Origin: Anarhynchus alexandrinus
Lineage: Eukaryota; Chordata; Aves; Charadriiformes; Charadriidae
DNA: 64,000 nucleotides
Reading direction: 5' to 3'
NCBI GenBank assembly: GCA_008711295.1
Contig: VUYV01000069.1
Coordinates: 3,968,381 to 4,032,380, forward strand
Every line of letters starts with the position of its first letter. The stretch's first letter is position 1. Shown one piece after another: positions 49,990 through 62,205 of this stretch. A program made the translations under genes and the position numbers. Below the pieces are notes generated by a model. That model had not been told where the DNA came from and made no database searches. It saw only the letters and a program-made list of their open reading frames with translations.

Positions 49990-51215
49990 GGAAGCTGTGT
50001 GGCTTTTGTAAAGCAAAGTCACATCTGAAAAATTGAGTATAGCTCACTGGGGGAGTCAGCAATCACACAGACAAGAGTAATCCAGCTGCCAAAGCCATCT
50101 TGCAATTCCAAAAGGCATTTTACAATGTTCCTTGTCGAGGACGTGTAAAACAGACTGCACTGCCATTGAGTAAGAGGGAAAGTTTTTAAATGGATGAATA
50201 AATGCCCCAAATGTAGAGAAAAAAAAAAAGTTTATATAGTCAGTTTTCTCAGTCTAGGGAGGCTGCTAGAAGAGACCTACAAAATTGTGTGCTAGACCTG
50301 TGCTCTTCAACATAGTAGAAAATGAGGTGGCAAGGTGGGTGAAAAGTCCGCTGGTATTACAAAGTTATTCAGGACAAGAAGGATGAGGACCAACTGACAA
50401 GAGCTGTAGAACATAATACTTGGTAATAAAAAAGCAAGTGAAATGAAATGTAAATAAATGTTAAGCAATGTCCATGGGGAAAAATAACCTCAGCTTTAAT
50501 TATATATAAATCTAACTTAACATACACAACCTGTCACTCAGGAATGAGATCTTCAAGTTATAAATAGTGGATAAACGTAGAGAAACAGTTCTATGAAAAT
50601 GTCAGCTCGAAACAGAAAATATCATTTCGCCTCTCTGTAACTCCACAGTGTGCCTTCATCTCAAACACTGTATATACCTCTGGTTCACTCTTATCCCCTC
50701 TTTCCCCAAGTCAGAAAGATACCGAGAAGGTAACAAGGATGATCAAAAGTACGAAACAGTTTCAACATGATTTTTAATTAAACATATTAAGACTCTTCAG
50801 GCTAGAAAAAAAGACAAGTGAAGAGGGATGGAACAGCAGTTTATAAAATCATAAAGATTATAGAGGAGTTAAAAAGGGAATGATTGTGCACTGTCTATTC
50901 TAGAGAGAAAAAGTAGCTATCAGATGACCTTAGAGTATGGCAAGTTCAAAACAAACAAAAAAAAGAAATAACTCTTCATGTAATCAAGTTGATAGAGGCT
51001 TGAAAGAGAATTGGGAAAAAAATCCATGGACTACTCAAAAAGGCTATTGAATAAGAAGAATTATCTAGTTTAGCTAGTTCTGAACTGCAAATATGTGTGG
51101 CCTGGAAAAGCAGACCTAGGATATAGTATTGTTCTTGCATAGGTGTCTGCTGCTGGCTAATGTCAGACGCAAGAGAATGAGCTACTTTGAACTTTGTCTT
51201 ACCTAGTACAGGCAT
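49990..51215 (+). mobile_element. Ancient CR1 LINE relic, RT to 3' end
   Basis: This is an old CR1 copy that still follows the ancestral reptile-type consensus from the reverse transcriptase to the 3' UTR. CGFCKAKSHLKN (about 50000-50035) matches the GF-x-KGKSCLTN block. AILQFQKAFYNVP (about 50092-50130) matches motif A with the first catalytic aspartate changed to glutamine. Nucleotide matches to the later ORF follow: 'atgtaaataaatgttaagcaatg' at 50450, 'aacaaggatgatcaaaag' at 50731 and 'cagtttataaaatcataaag' at 50838. The last 100 bp match the family's 3' UTR, ending near 51215. Many stops and indels make it non-functional. The 5' side is cut by the LTR junction. Confidence 0.85.
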
Positions 51216-52089
51216 GAGGGGTCCATTATGTTCTCGACTTATTTTTTAAATTTCATTACACAAATATTCTTTTTCTTATATGTTCCTACGAACAGAATTA
51301 ACGAGTGCTTAATTCTGCTTCATGTTGTATTTGGTACAGTTTTCTTTGTAGACAAATTTATTTAAGTTATTAAGATATGCAAATATACCTCAATTTTCAT
51401 GCTATGGATGGAGCACAGGACACTGCTACTGTAGCCATGAAAAACAGTGACTTGGTTTTGAGGGATGCATTATAAAAAATATTCTGTCGCTATTAATAAT
51501 TACCTTATGTTGTGTTGAATTCTTGCTTAAGACTGCTCATGTTTGAGGAGGCAGGGGTTTCCAAGCCTTTCTTTGTTTTAAGGACTCCACTAGCCCCACA
51601 AGTTAGAATTCAATAATCAAGTGGAACATGATATACGGGTTACACTTATGTAGCCAAGTTGATCATCCTTTGTTTTGCTTGAGAGTCAAGTTTGTCTGAT
51701 TATCAACTCTGTATACACGTTAATCTCCAACCTCAGCTCCAAGCACTTTTGGCAGAGAAAGTTCAGGCGCCAACGAGAGAGAAGTTTATGCAAGGCTCAG
51801 CACCTGACCTGCTGTGAGGACATGGAAGCAGTCTGCACCGACTTGGGCTGAGGGCCACAGAGCATTTTCCACTGTGGACTGAAAAGATGAGCCAGTCCCT
51901 GAGACCCTTTCCTTTCTGCCCTGATGTGCTCTCTGAGGAGGCAGTGACAGAGCAAGGAGGTTAAAGTCAACAGAGCCAACCAGGCACTTTCTCCTGAACT
52001 GTATGCTAACAGCACCATAGCTGCCCTTCGCACTTCCACCACTAAGATCTGTTTCCCAGCACATTTCATATTTCACATGGCACGCAAAC
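51216..52089. other. Unannotated noncoding stretch
   Basis: No recognised feature. A 122-codon and a 90-codon minus-strand frame overlap at 51786-52154 in different frames, which argues that neither is a gene. Confidence 0.45.
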
Positions 52090-52265
52090 GAATTAATCTT
52101 CACAGTGTTCCTATGCAGTAGGTAAATGTTGCCCTTAAATAAAAAAAAAAACACACCAACTTGTCAGGAGTGACAGGAAGGCTTCTGAAGTTACCCTGCG
52201 GCTGGGCTCAGAATTCAGGAATTCTTTTCATTCCTGGTATTGCGTTGAGGTCATCTTGCTCTTTG
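52090..52265 (-). repeat. MIR-like SINE relic, antisense
   Basis: 'gaattaatcttcacagtgttcc' then 'tatgcagtaggtaaatgttgccc' follow the reverse complement of a MIR 3' part (taatcctcacaac...gaggtaggta...atccc). After an A run at 52141-52151, 'gctgggctcagaattcag' and 'gaattcttttcattcctgg' continue with the part complementary to the tRNA-like half (gagctgggaatagaacccaggagtcctg). Order and spacing support one old antisense copy. Confidence 0.55.
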
Positions 52266-54103
52266 ATGTAGCCTAGAAAATGAAATGAGCTATTAAAATC
52301 TGGATACATTTCCCCATTAAATTAGAAACATTTACAAGTCCAGCATCGCACATAAAACTTAGATAGCATTTCTTGTGATAAAGCCATAAATGCATTTTGT
52401 TTCTCGTACATTTTGGACTGTGTGACCTGTGGTCTCTCTTTCTCTATTTGACTTGTGGTTTGCTTCGTTATGTAATTGTTACATCTACTTAAAGGTCAGC
52501 CAAAGTACAATTATATTTTGTCGGAGGTGAGATGTAAACAAATGTTTGATCTTGCCCTGCCGTTTTTCTTAGGCCTTCTGCAGAGCTGGGTTACAATGTG
52601 CCAGTATTCATAAAAGGAGATTATATTTTAGAATCTGTATTGTATTATTCATAAATATTTCAAGGTACCTGCAAACCTAGGTTAAGAGCTATCATGTCTC
52701 AGGAAGCAAAAAAGGCAGCTACTGTGCATTCATTGTATTCTGTACCATACACCCATGTTTATGCGCAACTGGACGCATATGAATATGTATTTACAAAGCC
52801 CACTTTCATCACTGCTTCTCCATCTTAGCTTGAAAGTAACCAACTAAACTAAGAAAAGGAAGCAAGGAATTCTTACAAACCTTGTTGCTCTATATCTAAA
52901 ATCTAACCCCTAAATATAAATTATTGAATACTTTGTTTTAAGAACTTAAGCATTTGCTCACTGCATTTTTACTTTAAACAGATGCTGTAGATACAGATGT
53001 AGTCTTTTTGCATTTACATAGGGCTGGTGTTATTAAGAATATCCACATGAGAAAAGGTTATAAAGATGATCCCTGTAAGAAGGTGAATCAGATAGCATAT
53101 ATTGTAATATAGAGTACTTTTTGCTGTAGCTGACTGACACGTTTAGAAAAGCTGATACTTTGATGAGAAGATCAACTGCACAATATTCTCCCAGCATCTT
53201 CTCCAGAGTCTCAATGCAAACTAACATAAGGATGCAACGTATGTGTCAAGAGAAATAAACACACATTAAACCAGACGTTCATTTTCCTCAAACTAAGCTC
53301 TGAAAGCATATGCAACAAAATACTGGGAAAAGGTAAGAATGCCAACTTTACAGCAACAGTCACATTTCAGATAAAGAAAAGCTTTTATATGAAGTTGTAT
53401 CCACAGTCCCTAGCATAAAATATTAATAGTTCTAGCTACACCACTTTATAACTGAGGAAGAAGTGTTCCTAGGAGGGAACCATTTGTTTAAAAAAAATCC
53501 TGCAGTTCAACAAGTATATAGTATTTGTAATTAAAAATGTTTATCTGTTGGCTAATACATAAGAAGACTGGTGATATATGTTTGATGATTGTATTCAGGT
53601 GCGTGATCAGTTTAACACAAAGCAGCCTCATATACAATTGCAGAGGACTACTGTTGAGCTCATCTACTGAGGCATTAAATGATCTTACTTTTAATAACTT
53701 GATTAACCTAAAGTGATCTTCCTGTTTTTCCTGTGAGGAAAACTCTGGTTAAATGTTGTATTCGTTTGTCCTCTTTTCTTAAAATAGCCTGGGAGGAACT
53801 GAACGGCATTGTACTTCCCCTCTCTATAGGCTGGAGGTCAGGGATTTTTGTCTCGCACAGGGCACCTCTGCTTTGCTCTGCCTCACCCCCCTACAACGTC
53901 CAGAAGAGGTGGCAAGCTGCTTTTGACAACGCGAACCTCGCTACGTTCAATGTGAAAAGGGAGCTGGTCGTGGTCACATGTGGGCAGCAAGTTGTCATTT
54001 AGAAAATAGTTCCCAACTAATGGATAAAGTATTTTTAAGCATGCTGGAATGGTTCCACAGCCAAGCTGTTACAAATGAATAGGTCTTTTGTTGTGAGCCT
54101 TGA
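52266..54103. other. Unannotated noncoding stretch
   Basis: No gene or transposon recognised. The 89-codon frame at 53733-54002 retains CpGs in its second half (about 53935-53945), but no domain is visible and I find no splice acceptor clearly serving it. Confidence 0.45.
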
Positions 54104-54145
54104 TCTCTTCCCTCCTTCCTCCCTTTCTCCCTCCCTCCCCCCTTT
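54104..54145 (+). repeat. 42-nt uninterrupted pyrimidine tract
   Basis: Forty-two consecutive C/T residues, mostly CCT and CCCT units. Such tracts can form triplex DNA and are often length-variable. Confidence 0.9.
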
Positions 54146-54639
54146 GTCAGGATGAGTCAATAGCTTTCTAATTGGGTGTCCTTTCTGGACTTTTTTTCCA
54201 GGTTTTAGGCATTAAGAAAGTTCAAATCCTTAAACACATAGCCCTGGTGCCCAGAAACCATTTTTTCCTTTAACAGATTTATTGCTTCAAGAGGCATTCA
54301 TTTCAGAAGGCTCAACAGTATTGTTATGGGGTTTTTTGCTGCACACAGGAAATGTAAAAGGAACTCAGTTGTACTTCAGTGAAACGGCATTATCATCCCA
54401 AGAATGAACAAACTGATTTGCTATGTCCTTAACAAGAAGCCAGTCAACTTCTAAATAGTGTTGTGGGATTGTTCTGAAACGGTGGCCCAGTATGCTTTCA
54501 GAGATAACTACCCTGCTCTCTCGGCGGTAGCTTTTATTTTGTCATCACATCCTTTCTGACTGCCTGAGGAAAGCGAAAGTGGGTAAAGCCATCTCTGTCA
54601 ATAATACCACGGGTGAGACAGGCCAAACTTAACGCTGAT

Positions 54640-55273
54640 TAGTAAATTAACCATGACCCAGCAATGTGCCCTTGTCACCAAAAAGGCCAACAGAATCCTG
54701 GGCTGCACAGGGAAGAGTGTGGCCAGTAGGTCGAGGGAGGTCATTCTCCCCCTCTACCCTGCACTGGTGAGGCCACAATTGGAATACTGTGTCCAGTTCT
54801 GGGCTCCCCAGTTCAAGAGGGGCAGGGAACTGCTGGAGAGAGTCCAGCGTAGGGCAACTGATTGAGGGATTGGAGCACCTCCCTTATGAGGAAAGGCTGA
54901 GAGAGCTGGGACTCTTTAGCCTGGAGAAGAGAAGGCTGAGGAGAGACCTTATTATTGCGTACAAGTATCTAAAGGATGGGTTGAAGGACGATGGAGCCAG
55001 ACTCTTTTCAGTGGTTCCCAGTGACAGGACGAGGGGCAATGGGCACAAGTTGGAACATAGGATGTTCCATTCAAATACAAGAAAAAACTTCTTTACAGTT
55101 AGGGTGACAGAGCACTGGAACAGGCTGCCCAGGGAGGCTGTGGAGTCCCCTTCTCTGGAGATTTTCAAGACCCGCCTGGATGCAGTCCTGAGTAATGTGC
55201 TCCAGGCAATCCTGCTTTGGCAGGGGAGTTGGAAAATTCTGTGAAAATTCTGTGATTCTGTGATTCCATGATA
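54640..55273 (+). mobile_element. CR1 LINE, 5'-truncated, with frameshift and 3' deletion
   Basis: About 630 bp of CR1 ORF2 C-terminus and 3' UTR. The first frame runs to about 54864 and includes [20 protein letters not shown]. The signature [19 protein letters not shown] then appears in another frame to the stop at 55244, so a small deletion (about 5 bp by comparison with the 58-kb copy and the family) near 54857-54865 breaks the ORF. Its C-terminus is [19 protein letters not shown]. In the 3' UTR the text jumps from 'caggggagttgg' to the tail near 55232, skipping the usual 'actagatgatctccagaggtc' portion of roughly 40 bp. The tail has several ATTCTGTG units. The long minus-strand frame opposite it (172 codons, 54884-55402) is its antisense shadow. 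Confidence 0.95.
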
Positions 55274-55436
55274 GTCAGGCAAGACTGAAAATCTGGCAAT
55301 GGTGCCTCCTAATGGCACCATGTGGAAGACATGGTCATGTGGTAGATGATTGTCAGGTGTATTGGCGGATTCTCCAAATTCTTGTCTTGAGATTTTTAAC
55401 AAATAATTACCGCTTGGAATTCATTGGTACCTGCTG

Positions 55437-55600
55437 TCCCAGGATCTCAGGCGAATATAACCTTCCTAGGAAGCAAATACCACCATCCTTATTTCGTAGA
55501 TAATAAAAAAGAAGGCATGCAAAGACTAAGTGTTTTGCTTGTAGATACAGTGAAAGTTTGTGGTAGATTTTAGAAGAGAGTTGAGGTTTCCTGCATTAAA
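55437..55600 (-). repeat. MIR-like SINE relic, antisense
   Basis: Plus-strand order is 'cccaggatctcaggcgaat', 'accaccatccttatttcgtag', 'gactaagtgttttgcttgtag', 'gtagattttagaagagagttg'. It parallels the reverse complement of a MIR/CORE-SINE, with matches to 'ccattttacag', 'aagtgacttgcccaaggtc' and 'gcagagctgggaat'. It lies about 160 bp past the CR1 copy ending at 55273. Confidence 0.5.
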
Positions 55601-57960
55601 AAAAAAAAGAGAGAGGCAATGGTAGATGCAGAAGAAACTGTGTTTAAAGAAATGCAGTTGGGACTCAGAATTTAGGTGCACTGAGACTGGATTGAGTTTG
55701 AGGCTTGAGTGATTTTTAGAGAAAAAAATGGAATCCCTCTCCACATTAGAGTGAAATTTTATACATTTCTTTGAGAAGAACAGAATGTAATGATTGAACT
55801 GCATAAACCATTTATGCATAGGGATTAGCTCTTGTATGGACGAAGTCTGATGTCTGAGGTAAAGAAAAAGCAGCTCTTTGCAAATTAGTATAAGATCTCA
55901 TTGTGTGTAGATGTGAAGGAAATATTCCACACGTTTATTACTGACTTCTTGCACTTTTCCCTGAAATACCCAGTGTTGCCTGCTCTCTGAGACAGGCTGC
56001 TCTGGCAGAGTCTCTGAAGTGACTCACCACGGCAGTTCCTTGGTTCTGCCCTCTCACCGTGTGACACCATGTGTGTAAGGCAGTTGTAGAGCATCTGTGA
56101 GCAAAGGGGAGTGAAAATCAGTGCCCCCCTGCAACGCTGTGTCCCTCTGTCTTCCTACCTCCTTCTGAAATGACCTAGGGTGAAGAAACTAGACGTTGAA
56201 ATTAGACATCTAGCAACTGTAAATAGTAGTACTTATGTATTTTAGGGTGAAGTAATAGTCCATCTCCAGTCCCTGCTATGATGCTGTTAAAAAACACTGT
56301 TAGGTATGTTCAGAAATCTGGATTTCATCCTGTTTCTGCAAACCATTGCTAGCGGATATGAAGTGAGAAAGTCAGAAAACTGAAGACAGAAAATTGTTAG
56401 GGCAAATGAGGCCTTCTTTTCTTTTTCTCCATAACGATCAGCGAGAAGGACAAACACTTTATGTTTCTTTTCTGACTAGCAGTTAAGGAAGTTCCAGCTT
56501 GCCACCACAAGCAGTGTTACCTGCTTTCTGTGTAGTCTACTTGGACAGACTGTCCAAACCTGCCTGCTCGACTCTCCAGCATCTTCCTTCCACCTTTTTT
56601 CTTCATTTCCACTTAATGAAAAGAGGGTTGAATTTTATACCACTTTAGACTGACACATATGGGTTCAGAGGAATAGGACGAAGGAGAATGATGATCAGAA
56701 ATGTCACCTGGCATGTACAGGTTGGTTGCCCCAGTTCTGGAAGTCACCAGATTACAGCCTAATGTTACAGCCTAACATTCTTGTGTTTAGTAGTTCAGGT
56801 GCAGAAGATGTTACCCTGTTTTTACATGAGTACTAGTGATGCCTCCTTTGTAAAAAAATAAAATAACCAAATATTGCTATTTTGTGTTTTGCAGACTACT
56901 GTATGGGATCTCTGAATGATTTGAGTCTCTTGGTATTCACTGTCTAAATAATTATGGAGCAGCATCCCTGCATTGGCCTTTTACTTGTGACTCATGGCAT
57001 TAACTAAAAACAAAAATCAAAAAAATACCCCATATCCTCAACTCCAACTTCCTCTCCAACCTCTTATGAGGGTTTCCCAACAAAGCCTCCCTTCTCCTAA
57101 TTCCGTAGTGGCCTCTTCCTAAGGCGTCATTCCTTACTTCATTTATATTTTTGGAGGTATAAACGAAACAGGCCTGTTCCCATGAGACCAGAGAATTGCA
57201 GCCTCTTGGGACTTGTTTCCAACATGTGCTAACAGGCCAGTTTGGCAGATGATAATTGTTACTCATTTACAGTAGCATATATGAAAATGGGTCATAAATC
57301 CTAACTCAGATAACGTATGTTCACACTGCAGCCTCAGCCCTCAATTTCTCCACAGATAACTCCCTCATGCAACTATTTTTCCTTAGCCCTGCCCTTAGGG
57401 AGATAACATATTCCTTCTGAATTCTATATACACTTTACCTATACCTGCCCTTTGTGGGACACGAGTGGGGGTTCTCAACTTCAGTTACATCATAGAATTT
57501 CAAACCTTCATTTACCTAGAAAAACCTGTCTTCTTAATGATGTTTGTTAAATGTGCTTCTCTTACTGGCTGATAGGAAAAATGTTCATGTGGCTGGAATA
57601 TTCCAGCAATAAATAGCTCTTGTGATTATCAAATGCCTTGGCTCCACTTTAGCATTTAATTACCCTCAAAAGCCGTAAATTGCCTCATATACTCCTCCAC
57701 TATGAACATTGTCTCTTAGTCAAACTGGATTAATAAGTTTAAGAGAGATTGCCCATTTATATGTGAATTTTGGTAGGTCATGAGAATAATGAGCCAGATA
57801 TACAGGAGATGTAAATAGCAATATAAGTTGCAAGTCCATAACTTAAAGCTTATACAACATGCAGAGAGCAGAAATACGTGATATTAGCAGAGAAAGCTAC
57901 CAACAGGTTCATGGTCATTTGCACTTGACGTAATATATTTATTTACATTCAAAATGAAAA
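55601..57960. other. Unannotated noncoding stretch
   Basis: Between an antisense SINE and the younger CR1. No gene or transposon recognised, except an exon-like minus-strand segment listed at 56028-56094. Confidence 0.45.
56028..56094 (-). other. Exon-like segment, 67 bp
   Basis: On the minus strand a near-ideal acceptor (cactcccctttgctcacag) ends at 56095 and a donor (CCGTG|GTGAGT) follows 56028. Two of three frames are open. One starts with ATG and reads MLYNCLTHMVSHGERAEPRN and CR. The frame stays open past the donor. No family is recognised and no neighbouring minus-strand exon is identified. Confidence 0.2.
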
Positions 57961-58434
57961 TGTTGACCTGTTGGAGTGATTCCAGAGGAGGGCCACAAAG
58001 ATGATCAGAGGGCTGGAGCACCTCTCTATGAAGCTGTTCAGCCTGGAGAAGAGAAGGCTCTGGGGAGACCTTATAGCAGCCTTCCAGTACCTAAAGGGGT
58101 CCTACAGGAAAAATGGGGAGGGACTCTTTATCAGGTCTTCCTACCTATCAGGTAGTGATAGGACGAGGGATAACAGCTTAAAACTGAAAAAGGGTAGGTT
58201 TAGATTAGATATAAGGAAGAAATTTTTCACTCTGAGGGTGATGAGGCACTGGAACAGGTTGCCCAGGGAAGTTGTAGATGCCCCAACCCTGGAAGTGTTC
58301 AAAGCCAGGCTGGATGGGGCTTTGAGCAACCTCATCTAGTGGGAGGTGTCCCTGCCCACGGCAGGGGAGTTGGAACTAGACGGTCTTTAAGGTGCCTTCC
58401 AACTCTAACTATTCTGTGATTCTATGATTCTCTG
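57961..58434 (+). mobile_element. CR1 LINE, 5'-truncated, youngest copy here
   Basis: About 470 bp very close to the avian CR1 consensus. The ORF2 C-terminus is continuous from about 58001 to the stop at 58337-58339, with [19 protein letters not shown], then [20 protein letters not shown] and [16 protein letters not shown] gap of about 21 bp between HLSM and KLF, relative to the copy at 54640, removes residues ([12 protein letters not shown]) without breaking the frame. The 3' UTR is complete ('cccacggcaggggagttggaactagacgg') and ends in the tail ATTCTGTG-ATTCTATG-ATTCT at about 58415-58434. The element is 5'-truncated, so it has no endonuclease or catalytic RT core and cannot move. Confidence 0.95.
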
Positions 58435-61286
58435 TTTACAATATTTCTTGTCCCTAATGGGGTCAAAACATGCTTAGACCTGTTGACAGGGGTAGTTTTC
58501 AGTACTGTCTGATACTCAGTACTGCCTGAATTTTTACTTGGAAAGCATTTTGTATCCCAAACCAGAGCTAAAGGTTTGCTCCAGAAACCCTTCACGTATT
58601 GATTTTTTTAGCAGTGTGAAACAGATTGCTTAAACAGTTTCATTATTGACATTCTTGAAGTTTAAGTTTAGATATCAATTACTGTATATATGTTATTTAT
58701 CCATACTTAAAGAAAATAGCCCAAATATGTGCTTATTCTAGGTGCTGCGAGCATTCTTGCCGATAGCTATCCACAAACATCTACTGTACACACACCTTGC
58801 CACTGCTCATTAACTGTATTAGAAATTAAAGTTTTCAACCGCTTGCTTATTCCAAAGTACTAAAACTCAACTATGTGGGCTATCACAAAGCACAACATGA
58901 GCAAAGCCCATCTGTGCACGGCAGCAAGGAGTGGGTGGGTGTGTTTGTGTTTTGAACCATAAAGTCGTAATGAAAATATTTTATAGTAGGATCCTCTCCG
59001 TCCCAGTTGAAGAGCTTCAGCTCTGTGGCACTATGGTACAGGCTGTGCTAATCTAAATAGAACACTCATTTGGTACAGTAGCGTATGTGTTTACAATTGG
59101 AAACCAAAAAGCAAGGTTTTGCTCGGGGATTGCAGGTGTTGCCTGTGGTTTGCAAAGATAAGTGAGATACCATAAACTGAACAAATTTAAATCTCCTGAT
59201 TTTGCACAGAGTATATCACAGTTGACAATAGTACAACTTTTCCGGTCTTAATAGAGCCACGTCCCCTTTAATTGATTTAGTTATATTATCAGTCTCCCAA
59301 ATTGCACATGGCATGCACAAAACTGATTCTTTCCCAACAGCGATATTTTATGAGATTGCTTGTGGATCTATAAATAGCCAGAATGTTTTAAAATGAACCC
59401 AAAATCCAAAGACTGAAAGGAAGACTTAAGTAGAAAGAACCTAGTCATAAATTAATGAAATTAAACATTCTTCATACATTAAAAAAAATTAATTGTAGTA
59501 TTGATTAATGCGGTGAGCAGCACAATTCCATCCCATTGCTACCATATTATTGTCACTTCAACCTGAACTTGCAATTTTTACAAGTTTCAGCATTTATCTT
59601 TGGAACTGTCACCTGTCATGCTTAATGAAACTAAGTGACAATTGTATTTCTTTTAGTACATTAATATAATTAGGGTTTTTTAAAACCCACTTCAGGGTTA
59701 AAATAAATCATAGAACTTCATTAACTATTGCAAGATAAGAAATCCAGCTTGCTGCTTTTTTTTCCTAATGTACTGTAGGTTTGCCTTACTGTTACTTTGT
59801 CTCCTTTAATAAATATTGATTAGGATTAAATACTTCATAATATATCTTTTTCCATTCATGAGTTCTAGGCATCCACCTTCACAAATGAGGATAAATGTAT
59901 AATCTCATGGTCTACTGTAGCATATCCTTTACGCATGCACATTGTGAGTGTAGTTAACTACGGGTGTCTAGACAGATACTTAGACAAACATTAATGTATA
60001 TGTACAGAAATCTGTTGTGTATTTCTAAAACCTTCACTTCATTTTACCAAATTCCCAGATCATGTATTTCCCTGCAAACTGCAGAGCAAATTAATGAAGT
60101 ATTTTAGATTGCTGTATCCGTGGGTCAAGATTTTGATGTCGTTTGCAGCAATGTGAGGCCAAAGTCACTCCTTTGTTCCCAAGTTCACCCATTTACGTTG
60201 AGAAAATGAGATCAAATATCTTCTGCTTTATTTTAAAAAGTATTATACTGTCTCCTTTGTCATGGGAGCTTGTTGATGCTATTCACCACTTCTCATTCCA
60301 TAACAAATCCCATAAAGGAGAATTTAAAGTGTGACAAGATATTAGAAGCTGTGGATGTCATACAAGACAGTTCTTTTTGGTATTATAAAGGAAAAATAGC
60401 ATACCTTCATATTTCTGCTTACCCTTGTGTTTTGTTTTTCCCAGCTACAGTTTTATAAAAAGGAACTTCAATGGCTGATAACTTAGATGTTCCTGAAGAT
60501 TTAGGGTTTCTTGTACAAATTCTTCATATATGGAACCATGCTTTTACAGTATGACTTGCATAATTTTCACAATCTTAGAGATTATTTAACTTTTTTTTTT
60601 TAATTCTTATCATATTTGATCCCATTACAATGGCAGGCAGAAGGAGATACTTATTGAATATAGGCCTTGAGTGCTCCTTCACATAAATCTCCAGGTGTAA
60701 ACTATTTTTTTCCTCAAGAAAATAAGACCTTGGCGATGCTGTGGTGTTTTGAGAGAGCACTTCAATAACCCTTTTATAAACTTTATAGGATTCTTTTTCA
60801 GAATTACCCAAGAATGGTCATACGAGGAGGAAAGACACACTTCTGGTGAAAAGTATTTACTGTTTTGGGTGGAGAGTGCAGGATGACCATAGGAGGAGCA
60901 CTCCTAATCCCAGCCTCGGAACAGACTGATGCCGAGGTGGGGAAAAATGGAGTGGGCTGGGATGTCTCATGTCCCCGCTGGAAGTGACAAATGCCTGAGA
61001 AAAAATGGCAGTAGCATTTGTGCTGCTCCCTTGATTTACTCCTTAATTATATTTATGGTGTAAACGAATTAAAAGTATACCTTTTCCCCTAAAAAACAGG
61101 TGTCAAATCTTCTTGAAGCCCACAATATAAGTGTGCTTGAAAGTTTAACTAGACACTAGAGAGTAGTGGATTAAGCTCAGGATTGATTTACCATTATTAC
61201 ATTAGAAAATCTGACTTTTTTTAAAAAAAGTTATTTCAGTAACATAACAAAATTGGGCAAAAATCGGGGAACTGGTCAGAGATCCA
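58435..61286. other. Unannotated noncoding stretch
   Basis: AT-rich DNA without recognised genes or repeats. The block 59090-59400 shows a CpG here and there and homeobox-like words and is noted as a weak conserved-element candidate. Confidence 0.45.
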
Positions 61287-61327
61287 GGACTGGACTGGAC
61301 TGGAACTGGACTGGAGCACTGGACTGA
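61287..61327 (+). repeat. GGACT pentamer repeat
   Basis: About eight imperfect GGACT units with one-base insertions and one GGAGCACT interruption. It is a short pentanucleotide microsatellite, likely variable in length. Confidence 0.9.
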
Positions 61328-61936
61328 GACACCAGAGATTCTACAGTGAAAGTTGCAATGCCATAATTGCTTCAATTTTACTTGGCTGTAGATCATGGTT
61401 ATAAGAAGTTTACTTTTATTATAATAGAGCGTATTAAACTGAAAATCCAAATAATTTATTGAGAAGGCATAAAGCTCACTTTGGAAAATCACAGAAAAGT
61501 ATTTAACTTGGTTTTGTTGATCACTGATGATCAAGGTAAGTTACGGACAGCGGGCATTTATATCTTGAAACAATCTCTGAGAGAGGGCAGCTATTATGTT
61601 AGAATTATAAAATAATTGAGTACAAACTATCTTACTTTTATTTACAATCATAAAATAAAAGAAAACAGCTCAGACCTCAAAATAACTGCCTGTATAAGTT
61701 TACAGGAGCCTGTTTATAGGTCTTATAATGTAAAACAATGTTACATAAATTTATACTTTAACATTATGACTTTTACAGCATTTTCATTAATACTTTAAAA
61801 TGTTTGGAATAAACCACAGAAAAAGGAAGAGAAACGAAGGAATTTGTACAGTGTAATAGGCTTCCTCACTAAACTAAAATCTTGCCATTTCTTTTAAAGG
61901 GAGAACACTAAAATTCCAATGATTTTTATGTCCATA

Positions 61937-61956
61937 TACACACACACACACACACT
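61937..61956. repeat. (CA)n microsatellite
   Basis: Ten consecutive AC/CA units preceded by TCCATAT. It is a dinucleotide microsatellite. Confidence 0.9.
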
Positions 61957-62124
61957 CCCTCTGATATGTGGCAGATATTACACGCCATAATGGGGAATAG
62001 AATTGTGTCCATCATTCAGTGGGCCGGACTGCATCCCCATACATGTGATCCAAAAGCACCAGCTATATGGGGCACCTTTTGAATCCAATTTGTGTTTTAC
62101 GATTTGATTAATATATTAGCTTGT

Positions 62125-62205
62125 TGTAATGTATATATATGTAATATGTATATGTATATATATGTAATAACATATATATATTGTTATATGCATGCATAAA
62201 TATTT
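62125..62205. repeat. TATATG-rich low-complexity tract
   Basis: Alternating TA and TATG units with 'gtaatatgtatatg' and 'gtaataacatatatat' variants. It is an AT-rich microsatellite cluster that can fold back on itself. Confidence 0.8.

Noticed and set aside
51786..52154. 122-codon and 90-codon overlapping minus-strand frames
   Set aside because: They overlap in different frames, and their low-coordinate end runs into the SINE relic.
53390..53480. Possible further MIR-like fragment (ttataactgaggaagaagt)
   Set aside because: Only one short word matches, with no ordered run of SINE motifs.
54884..55402. 172-codon minus-strand open frame, the longest in the window
   Set aside because: It lies opposite the CR1 ORF2 C-terminus and 3' UTR and is explained as an antisense shadow of that element.
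61392..61535. Segment ending in AAG|GTAAGT
   Set aside because: Every frame has a stop and the surroundings are AT-rich. Treated as chance.
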